Shown here piece after piece: positions 40,446-46,556 of a stretch of DNA of 46,556 nucleotides. The notes under the pieces were generated by a model. That model did not search any database, was not told the origin of the DNA, and saw only the letters and a list, made by a program, of their open reading frames with translations. A program made the translations under genes and the position numbers. Source of the DNA: Brevundimonas sp. GTDB taxonomy: Bacteria; Pseudomonadota; Alphaproteobacteria; Caulobacterales; Caulobacteraceae. The DNA is taken from positions 1-46,556 of the forward strand of contig NZ_JAQSDY010000010.1 of NCBI RefSeq assembly GCF_029946145.1, given 5' to 3'. Within the stretch, counting starts at the first letter, position 1. Every line of letters starts with the position of its first letter.

Positions 40446-41606
40446 GTGGGAGTTTCGAACCGAACCCGCCTGACACTCTGGACCCGTAGCGGCGGCCGTT
40501 GCCAGTTCTGCAACGAACCGCTTCTCGGCGACTGGCTGTCCGGTAAAGACGAGCTGAACAATGGCTACGTCGCGCACATCGTCGCGGAATCTCCGGGCGG
40601 GCCGCGCGGCGATCCGGACCGTTCGCCGAAGCTGGCGGACGACGTCGCCAACCTGATGCTGCTCTGCAATGCGCATCACCGTCTGATCGACGGAAACGAC
40701 ACTTGGCAGGACTATCCCGAAGCCCTGCTGCTGCAGATGAAAGCCGCGCACGAAGAGCGGATCGACATCGTCACCGGGATCACGCCCGACCGGGCTTCAC
40801 ACGTCCTGCTCTATTCCGCCCGTGTCGGTGAACACGACTGTCCCGCCCGCTATGATCTGGCCAAGGCCGCGATGTTGCCGGGGCGCTTTCCTGCGGTCCG
40901 CGAACCTATCGCTCTCGACCTGACGCGCTGTGATTTCGGGGATCATGAACCGGAGTACTGGGGCTTTCAGCCGCTCAACCTGCGCAAGCAATTTGACCGC
41001 AAGGTCCGCGACCAGTTGGCGGATGGGCACATCAAGCACCTGTCGGTTTTCGCGCTGGCCCCGCAACCGCTCCTGATCGAACTCGGCCGGCTGCTGTCGG
41101 ATATTCCGGCCGTGACGGTCCACCAGTTGCACCGGGAGCCTCAGGGCTGGGACTGGCGCGACATCCGCGAACCCGTCGCTTTCGAAACCAGCCAGAAGGT
41201 CGGGATCGGCAAGTCGGTGGCGCTGATCCTGAGCCTGAGCGCGACCATCACTGATGACCGCATCGAAGCCGTCCTCGGAGATGCGCCGATCTGGCGGATC
41301 ACCGTGCCGAAACCGGATCGCGACATCATGCACCGGCACGATGATCTAAGCCGGTTCCGTAAAACGGTCCGGCGCACTTTCGACCAGATCAAGGCCGTTC
41401 ACGGCCAGGACGCGGCGATCCACATTTTCCCGGCGATGCCGGTCTCGGCGGCTGTCGAACTCGGCCGCGTCTGGATGCCGAAGGCCGATCTGCCGCTCGT
41501 CGTCTACGACGAGAACCGTGGGCACAGCGGCTTCGAGCCGCGGCTGACCATCGGTCAACTTTCCTCCCCCACCAACGCGGCTCGAAAGGAGCTTGATCAT
41601 GCCTGA
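40446..41606 (+). CDS. cap5: CBASS effector nuclease Cap5 (HNH-SAVED)
   Basis: This protein has 386 aa from GTG 40446, about 8 nt after GAGG. The N-terminal HNH nuclease has zinc Cys19 and Cys22 (GRCQFC), His44 in AHIVAESPGG, and NLMLLCNAHHRLID (residues 69-82) with the catalytic His and zinc ligands. The C-terminal SAVED domain (about residues 175-385) shows HLSVFALAPQPLLIELGRLL and PAMPVSAAVELGRVWMPKAD. In CBASS the SAVED domain binds a cyclic oligonucleotide and the nuclease then degrades DNA, killing the infected cell. It is first in the operon and overlaps the CD-NTase gene by 8 bp. Confidence 0.92.
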   Translation: MGVSNRTRLTLWTRSGGRCQFCNEPLLGDWLSGKDELNNGYVAHIVAESPGGPRGDPDRSPKLADDVANLMLLCNAHHRLIDGNDTWQDYPEALLLQMKAAHEERIDIVTGITPDRASHVLLYSARVGEHDCPARYDLAKAAMLPGRFPAVREPIALDLTRCDFGDHEPEYWGFQPLNLRKQFDRKVRDQLADGHIKHLSVFALAPQPLLIELGRLLSDIPAVTVHQLHREPQGWDWRDIREPVAFETSQKVGIGKSVALILSLSATITDDRIEAVLGDAPIWRITVPKPDRDIMHRHDDLSRFRKTVRRTFDQIKAVHGQDAAIHIFPAMPVSAAVELGRVWMPKADLPLVVYDENRGHSGFEPRLTIGQLSSPTNAARKELDHA

Positions 41607-42813
41607 CGGCTCCCCGAACAGAATTTTTGACGGCCTGTATTTTCGGAAGGTCGAGACATACGGCTTCCTGGACCGCCTGTGTCAGGAACTCGACCTGACG
41701 GAAACACAGTACCAAGAAGCGAAGTCGCGCTACGAGACGGTCGGATCCTGGCTGGCCTATGCGGACGACCTGCTGCTGAAAACGAGCGTGATCTACGCCC
41801 AAGGTTCGACGGCCATCGGCACCAACGTCAAGCCGATCAAGAGCAACGAGCATGATGTCGACCTGATCGCCCTGCTGCCGGACGCCAAGCCGAGCATGCA
41901 GCCGGGCCTCGTCAAACAACTGGTCGGCGACCGAATCCGGGAGAACGGCCGCTACCGCCCGATCCTGGAGGAGAAGCAGCGCTGCTGGCGCATCGTGTAC
42001 GCCAACGAATTTCACCTCGACATCACGCCCTCGATCCCGAACCCGAACTGCCCCAACGGGGGCGAACTGGTGCCAGACAAATCGCTCAGCCAGTGGAAGC
42101 AGTCGAACCCGAAGGGCTTCCGCGACAAGTTCGATGAGCGGGCCAAGCTGGTGCCCCTGCTGCGCGTCGAGAAGGCGATCCGGGAGGACGGCTACACGGC
42201 CGATGCGAGTATCGAGCCGTTCCCGACCAAGTCGGGTGCGAAGGGGGTTCTGCGCCGCACGGTGCAGATCCTGAAGCGCCACCGCGACGTCGCCTTCGAG
42301 AAGAAGGACCTGTCGCTGGCGCCGCTCTCGGTGATCATCACGCAGCTAGCTGCGCGCAGCTACGAGTACTGCTGCCGACAATGGACGTTCGATAACGAAC
42401 TCGACCTGCTGCTGAGCATCGTCAAGTTCATGCCGATCTTCATCGAGAAAGGCGTGTTCGACGGCCGCACGCACTATTTCGTCTGGAACGAAACCACCGA
42501 CGGCGAGAACTTTGCTGAGAAGTGGAACGTCGAGCCGCCGCGGGCGGACGCGTTCTACTGGTGGCATCGCAAGGCCGAAGCTGATCTCAGCCGCCTGATC
42601 GAGTTGGATGGCTTGGACGAGCTGGTGGGCGAACTGCGCCACTCGCTCGGCGATGGCATCGTCGAGAAAGCGCTGAACGCCTACACCGGCCGCATCTCGG
42701 ATGCGCGGGCGACCGGCAAGCTCGGCGTGGCGGCGGGCATCGGGCTGGTCACGGGGGGCGCGAAAGCGACGCCGGTGCGGGCCAACACCTTCTTCGGAGC
42801 GCCGGACGAGTGA
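41599..42813 (+). CDS. CBASS cGAS/DncV-like nucleotidyltransferase (CD-NTase)
   Basis: This protein has 404 aa from ATG 41599, seven nt after AAGGAG. The nucleotidyltransferase site is intact: Gly69-Ser70 in YAQGSTAIGTNVKP, Asp86 and Asp88 in NEHDVDLIALLP, and Asp141 in EFHLDITPSIP. It should make a cyclic di- or trinucleotide on phage infection to activate Cap5. The C-terminus reads VRANTFFGAPDE, a tail type that in type II CBASS is the conjugation site for the E2 partner. It overlaps both neighbours (8 bp with cap5, 4 bp with the E2 gene). Confidence 0.93.
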   Translation: MPDGSPNRIFDGLYFRKVETYGFLDRLCQELDLTETQYQEAKSRYETVGSWLAYADDLLLKTSVIYAQGSTAIGTNVKPIKSNEHDVDLIALLPDAKPSMQPGLVKQLVGDRIRENGRYRPILEEKQRCWRIVYANEFHLDITPSIPNPNCPNGGELVPDKSLSQWKQSNPKGFRDKFDERAKLVPLLRVEKAIREDGYTADASIEPFPTKSGAKGVLRRTVQILKRHRDVAFEKKDLSLAPLSVIITQLAARSYEYCCRQWTFDNELDLLLSIVKFMPIFIEKGVFDGRTHYFVWNETTDGENFAEKWNVEPPRADAFYWWHRKAEADLSRLIELDGLDELVGELRHSLGDGIVEKALNAYTGRISDARATGKLGVAAGIGLVTGGAKATPVRANTFFGAPDE

Positions 42814-43286
42814 AGTACGGCGGAAGGCCTTCCCTGTCTGCGGCGCAACAACTACTCCACCTGCGCCGCAGCGTGGTCTATCCGGGCAGCGGCTCGGTGG
42901 TGCGCGGACGGCTGACCTGGCACATGTCCAGGCGGCCATTTCCGTTGGCCCGCGAGTACGAAGTGCGCCTTGTCTATCAGGAAGACTCACCACCACAGCT
43001 CTTTGTCGACAGGCCGGACCTGGTCCTTCTGGCGGAGGGCGACAAGCTGCCTCACGTGTATTCGCAGCGGCCTACGCGGCTGTGCCTGTACTGGCCGAAG
43101 GCTCGGGAATGGACGCCTGCCGACCGGCTCGACCTGACGTTCCTGCCTTGGATGGATACGTGGCTGTACTATTTCGAGGACTGGATGGCCGGAGGCCGAA
43201 AGGAATGGCAGGGAGGAGGCGAGCACCCGGATCCGTCTGACGTTTCTCCGCGCGACCATCGACGGTTGCTGCGGCGCATCACCTAG
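42810..43286 (+). CDS. CBASS E2-like conjugation protein (type II-short)
   Basis: This protein has 158 aa from GTG 42810, overlapping the CD-NTase stop as GTGA. The fold pattern matches the stand-alone bacterial E2-like protein of compact CBASS operons. It has AREYEVRLVYQED, then LPHVYSQRPTRLCLYWPKAREW with the likely catalytic Cys92, then WLYYFEDWMAGGRKEWQGGG. These E2-only operons lack Cap2's E1 and Cap3. The protein is thought to link the CD-NTase C-terminus to targets and raise its activity. No E1 or JAB peptidase gene is nearby. Confidence 0.85.
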   Translation: MKYGGRPSLSAAQQLLHLRRSVVYPGSGSVVRGRLTWHMSRRPFPLAREYEVRLVYQEDSPPQLFVDRPDLVLLAEGDKLPHVYSQRPTRLCLYWPKAREWTPADRLDLTFLPWMDTWLYYFEDWMAGGRKEWQGGGEHPDPSDVSPRDHRRLLRRIT

Positions 43287-43409
43287 GTGTGGCCCCACCG
43301 AAAGCGGACATCTTGGATCGCCGCTATGAGTCAATACCGTTGAAAAAGTCGGCAATTGCCAAGTTCATTCGGGGCTGATTCACTCGGGTCATCAAGGCCG
43401 GAGGCATTG

Positions 43410-43574
43410 TCATGATGGGTGAACGGCAGGTCGATCAGACGGCTCTGTTCTACGAGTTCTCGCTGGAGGGACACGTCCCTCCCCGTTGGCAAGGGTGAAG
43501 TGACGTTCTGCTAAGTCTGGTCGGTGCGGCCATGTGTTCGACCTGTTGGTGCGGTACGCATGACCGCTGGCCAT
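43410..43574 (-). CDS. short ORF of a type recurring in mobile-element debris
   Basis: The 54-aa frame begins MASGHAYRTNRSNTWPHRPD and contains FTLANGE. I recall short alphaproteobacterial ORFs with this MASGHAYR...NTW..RP pattern, usually beside insertion sequences, but cannot check this here. It overlaps the IS1182-like remnant on the other strand. It may be a repeat-associated artefact rather than a protein. Confidence 0.25.
   Translation of the reverse strand: MASGHAYRTNRSNTWPHRPDLAERHFTLANGEGRVPPARTRRTEPSDRPAVHPS
43412..43498 (+). pseudogene. N-terminal remnant of an IS1182-like transposase
   Basis: The frame MMGERQVDQTALFYEFSLEG, then HVPP, is the typical N-terminus of a large IS1182-type DDE transposase. 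Homology stops after about 24 residues and the frame closes at 43498. GGAGG before the ATG and GTTGAAAAAGTCGG (about 43340) upstream look like the element's own 5' end. The rest is deleted. Confidence 0.65.
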
Positions 43575-43717
43575 AGTGCCTTCCACGAAGATGGGTCCCG
43601 ACCAAAAGCACGCGCTCGAAGCGCTCTGGCGCAAGTGGGTTTTCCCGCCTTCCGGTAGCAGCTATCTCGACAAGCGCCTCCGCGCCGGCCCGCTTCCAGA
43701 CCGACTTGATTGATCGA

Positions 43718-43799
43718 TCAGCCGGTGAGTTGCGCGGAACGCCAGGCGAAATCTTGCGTCCGACCCTCGTCGAAGGCCGCCCGGGCTGCGGTGACGGGG
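43718..43799 (-). pseudogene. possible N-terminal fragment of an aldehyde dehydrogenase
   Basis: The minus-strand frame TAARAAFDEGRTQDFAWRSA resembles the first helix of class 3 or coniferyl aldehyde dehydrogenases (AAFxxGRTxxxxWRxAQL). The frame closes at 43718 and nothing further of the gene is visible. The match is short and may be chance. The rest of 43499-43997 shows no other recognisable gene and reads as recombined debris. Confidence 0.25.
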
Positions 43800-43997
43800 C
43801 GATCGTAGCCCCGGTCAGAAGACGACGCATCCATTGCGAACCTCGTGAAGGCAGCCTGTCGCGGTCGGCGAACGGCGCCGCGCGACGCTTTCGGTGGCAC
43901 GCGGACGCGGGTGACGCCATGCGGTGCCGGGGCCCGCAGGATTGCCTAACGGACGGAAACCCCTCATTGACCGCGGAGCCTGCTGCGGGAACCCTTC

Positions 43998-44528
43998 ATG
44001 GCCTACCTCTCCACCAAGACCTATGGCGCGGATCGGGGTCTGTCGTGCGCCTTCAGGCAGTGGGCCGCCGACAGCCATTGCCACCTTCTCCATGGTTATT
44101 CGCTTGGATTCCGCTTCACCTTCGCCGCCGAACAGCTCGACCACCGCGGATGGGTCGTCGACTTCGGTAGCGGCGGGTTCGGCCGCATCCGGGAATGGCT
44201 TCATGCAACCTTCGACCATACGCTTCTGATCAGCGACGACGATCCTGACCGGGACGCTTTCCTGCACCTGGAGACGCTCGGCCTCGCCGAGGCAAGGCTG
44301 GTTCCCGGAACCAGTTGCGAACGCCTGTCGCAGCATGTTCTCGAACACGCCGAAGGTTTGATACGGGAAGCCACCGACGGCCGCTGCTGGGTGCAAAGCG
44401 TCGAATGTTTCGAGCATGGTGCCAACAGCGCCATCTATGAAAACCCGGCAGCCCTGCTCTCAAAGATCGACCTGGAAGTCTATGCCCGCCTGCTGGCGGA
44501 CGCGTCGAGCGAGACAGGCCCTCGCTGA
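43998..44528 (+). CDS. 6-pyruvoyl-tetrahydropterin synthase/QueD-family protein
   Basis: This protein has 176 aa from ATG 43998. The T-fold pattern is present: GLSCAFRQW with Cys17, DSHCHLLHGYSLGF supplying His residues, WVVDFGSGGFGRIREWL, TFDHTLLISDDD, and EHGANSAIYEN near the end. Members convert dihydroneopterin triphosphate to 6-carboxy- or 6-pyruvoyl-tetrahydropterin, for 7-deazaguanine or pterin synthesis. The HGH zinc motif reads HGY here, a variant seen in a subgroup. It lies between transposase remnants, with no queuosine partner adjacent; queG is 26 kb away in the core. Confidence 0.8.
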   Translation: MAYLSTKTYGADRGLSCAFRQWAADSHCHLLHGYSLGFRFTFAAEQLDHRGWVVDFGSGGFGRIREWLHATFDHTLLISDDDPDRDAFLHLETLGLAEARLVPGTSCERLSQHVLEHAEGLIREATDGRCWVQSVECFEHGANSAIYENPAALLSKIDLEVYARLLADASSETGPR

Positions 44529-44539
44529 GCCCTCACTGA

Positions 44540-45312
44540 GACCGTGGATTGAACATTGTAGCCGACGATGCCGCTGCCTCGACCCGACGTCGCCATGGCC
44601 CGGGCGTCGGGGTCGGTCATGGACACCTGGCCATCGGGCGCGGCCTCGACCTGCGCCTCCATCGCTTTCAGCATCGCCATCTGGGCGCGCAGCCGCTCGA
44701 TCTTTTCGACCAGCCGCGTCGACCGGGCCTCCGCGCCTTCGCCCTCGTGGCGGTCGGCCGTGTCGAGGTCCTGCAGGTAGCCGGCGATGTGCTCGGCGAC
44801 CTGCTCGATCCGCCGCTTCACCTTGTAGACAGTGAAGTTCCTGTCGCGGGTGTTCACGGCCTTGAACTTCGAGCCGTCGATGGCGACCAGCGCCACGCCG
44901 AACAGGCCGTGCTGGCGGCACAACACGACGAACTGAGCGCAGGCCGCCTGGATCGCGGAGCCGTTCTCGCGGCGGAAGTCGGCGATCGTCTTGTGGTCCG
45001 GCGCCAGCCGCCCCGTCAGCCACATCAGCTCGACATTGCGCTGCGCCTCGCGCGCTCCAGCCGCCGGCTGGACTGGACCTTGTTGAGGTAGCCGTAGACG
45101 TACAGCTTCAGCAGCATCGCCGGATGATAGGCCGGACGCCCCGTCGTCGCCGGCGTCATGCCCTCGAAGCCCAGCCCTCTCAGATCCAGCTCGTCGACGA
45201 AAACATCGACCACCCGGACCGGATTATCTTCGGCCACATAGTCATCCAGACATTCGGGAAGCAGCGTCGGCTGCCGGCGGTCTGCACCCTGAATGAAGCG
45301 GCCCATACCCAC
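44540..45312 (-). pseudogene. IS1182-family transposase, frameshifted and truncated
   Basis: The N-terminal frame (45312 down to 45025) reads MGRFIQGADRRQPTLLPECL and reaches SSRRLERARRSAMSS, then stops. The next frame (from 45025) continues with MWLTGRLAPDHKTIADFRRE, VALVAIDGSKFKAVN and GIVGYNVQS. The break is near 45050-45056, where CGCGCGAGG replaces an expected CGCGAGG, a 2-nt gain. The C-terminal third, with the last catalytic residue, is absent past about 44540. Sequence near 45361-45385 (TTTTCACACAGCC) may be the element's outer end. Confidence 0.88.
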
Positions 45313-45496
45313 CTCCTGCTGACCCCAGGAGGCTATCCTAATTCGCTCGATCCAGAGCAGTTTTCACACAGCCTCAGTCAGAAGCGGCCGATCTTCAGGT
45401 ATCCACAGTCTCCGTGGGATCCGGTTCAGGGTCATCGCATATGTCAGCCGTCTCTCTCCGGTCGCCGTTCGGGCGACGCCTGTTTCTGGAGAGAGT

Positions 45497-46543
45497 ATGT
45501 CCCCTTCGCCCACCCTGCGTTCGTCGAAGCGTCGTCCTGCCAAGCCCGAGGAGCGCCCGCGCCGCGCCGGTCGCGGTCGCCCGCCCAAGCCCGTCGTCGA
45601 GTATCCTGAACCCCTATGGGAGCGTGTCGAGGCGCCTGTTGACTTCGCCGCGGTTTTTGACGCGGAGATCCGGCGACACGGCGACAGTGTCTGGGGCCTT
45701 CACAAGGCGACGACAGCGAAAGGCGGGACGATCGACCGGACCACGCTCGGCGCCTGGCGCCGAGGGACGAAGGGGCCGCAGACGCCAGCCAGCCTCCAGG
45801 TCGTCGATCTGATCGAAAGTCGTTACCGGCTTCCTCAGGGATATCTTCGGGGTCGCGTCACCCATGGACGCGCCGTCTCAGGACACAGTCTGCCGGAGGT
45901 CGGCGTGTCGGAGCGTCGGCGTCTCGCATGGCATCTGCCCGACGACTTCAACGCCCGGACGGCGAGCGAGCAGGCGGAGATCCTCGCCTGGGTCCGGTCC
46001 TCGGTTCTCTCCGGCGGCACGGCCTTCCATCGCTATCACGCCGAAGTCTCCAAGCACCGGTTCGCGATCCGGTTCGAGGGTGTGGTGGAGGGCGTCCCCC
46101 TGAGGTCCGGCCAGAAGCTCTCCTTGCGGCCGGAATTCGCTCCGCCGCCGCGCCTCGCCCGGGAGATGGCCGACCTGCTGCGGTTCAAGACCCGGACCCT
46201 GACCGAGGTTGGGTTCCAGCGCTCGGGCGTCTGGGGCCCCGAGACCGCGTCGCAGAAGGTCGAGCACCTCGGCCTGCTGTTCGGTGCCCTGGCCGTGGCG
46301 CCGGACGGCGTGTCCCGGGGCTTCGGACTGCCGCGCGAGCGGCTGACCTTCGCGCTGCTGGTCTCTCCCGCCGTCTGGGACTGGTATGTCCAGTGGCGCG
46401 AGACGCGCCGGGGCTTCTACACCGGCTGGGAAGCCGAGATGCTCCTCCTAGCGGCGGCGCTGACACGCAGTGGAACCGGCTGGCTGCGCCAGAGTCCCGC
46501 TCTAGAGCGGGATCACTTTAGACGGAAGCATATCCGGCATTGA
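45497..46543 (+). CDS. large protein of unknown function, probably truncated at the right edge
   Basis: The frame encodes 348 aa from ATG 45497. The start is basic and Pro/Arg-rich ([20 protein letters not shown]), then comes a short HTH-like part (WGLHKATTAKGGTIDRTTLG, then AWRRGTKG) and an alpha-helical region. The segment WYVQWRETRRGFYTGWEAEM resembles the N-terminal region of large recombinase-like proteins of mobile elements, but I cannot name a family. The last 12 residues (ERDHFRRKHIRH) look unlike the rest. They come from TAGAGCGGGATCACTTTAGA, which resembles an insertion-sequence end. An inverted pair CTCTCTCC/GGAGAGAG lies just before the start. Confidence 0.55.
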   Translation: MSPSPTLRSSKRRPAKPEERPRRAGRGRPPKPVVEYPEPLWERVEAPVDFAAVFDAEIRRHGDSVWGLHKATTAKGGTIDRTTLGAWRRGTKGPQTPASLQVVDLIESRYRLPQGYLRGRVTHGRAVSGHSLPEVGVSERRRLAWHLPDDFNARTASEQAEILAWVRSSVLSGGTAFHRYHAEVSKHRFAIRFEGVVEGVPLRSGQKLSLRPEFAPPPRLAREMADLLRFKTRTLTEVGFQRSGVWGPETASQKVEHLGLLFGALAVAPDGVSRGFGLPRERLTFALLVSPAVWDWYVQWRETRRGFYTGWEAEMLLLAAALTRSGTGWLRQSPALERDHFRRKHIRH

Positions 46544-46556
46544 TGATGTAGTTCCT

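Noticed and set aside
40446..41606. Stand-alone HNH homing or restriction endonuclease
   Set aside because: The C-terminal SAVED pattern and overlap with a CD-NTase gene make it a CBASS effector.

Overview
The window comes from a high-GC alphaproteobacterium, most likely Caulobacteraceae and Brevundimonas-like. The evidence is gene content and order: lptC-lptA-lptB beside rpoN-hpf-ptsN, a DUF1150/Hsp20 pair, rplU-rpmA, a BA14K-type secreted protein and the intergenic palindromes. Taxonomy is inferred from these families only; no search was run.

Positions 1-31,711 read as ordinary chromosome. In order they hold: the end of a UDP-glucose dehydrogenase gene; an OmpA-family lipoprotein; a 2-oxoglutarate/Fe(II) oxygenase; a TadG-like von Willebrand A protein; an M2 peptidase and mtgA; a probable zinc-responsive operon (membrane permease, CDF transporter, COG0523 GTPase, WD40 protein) with a Zur-like box; rplU-rpmA with a leader terminator; small envelope proteins; threonine ammonia-lyase and an FKBP isomerase; queG, a GST and a second CDF; a degenerate HTH-citrate synthase-like protein; uppP; an NDUFA9-like protein; tRNA-Leu(CAG); an RNase D-like exonuclease; the LPS transport genes; a GIY-YIG relic between inverted palindromes; an M20 peptidase; rpoN-hpf-ptsN; DUF1150 and Hsp20; and DoxX.

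At 31,712-31,756 the 3' 45 nt of a tRNA-Ala(GGC) gene stand alone, next to the tRNA's own hairpin and directly before a tyrosine recombinase gene. This is the left junction of an integrative island that runs past the right edge of the window. The island holds three modules. (1) An azole-type RiPP cluster at 34,412-38,595: a 51-aa candidate precursor, a SagB-like oxidase, a GT4 glycosyltransferase with an unusual tail, a YcaO cyclodehydratase and a methyltransferase. (2) An XRE/ImmA regulatory pair divergent from a 71-aa tandem-repeat protein, with a visible operator and promoter. (3) A compact CBASS anti-phage operon at 40,446-43,286: HNH-SAVED effector, CD-NTase and E2-like protein. After that comes transposase debris around a pterin-synthase-like gene, then a large unrecognised protein that may be cut by another element at the window edge.

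The RiPP cluster is the best candidate for an undescribed system. YcaO and SagB would make a thiazole or oxazole on the short Cys/Ser-containing tail of the precursor. The glycosyltransferase and methyltransferase would decorate it. No separate E1-like partner, protease or exporter is visible, and a strong hairpin separates the peptide gene from the enzyme genes. The CBASS operon is a known type, but its neighbours and its CD-NTase tail deserve a look.
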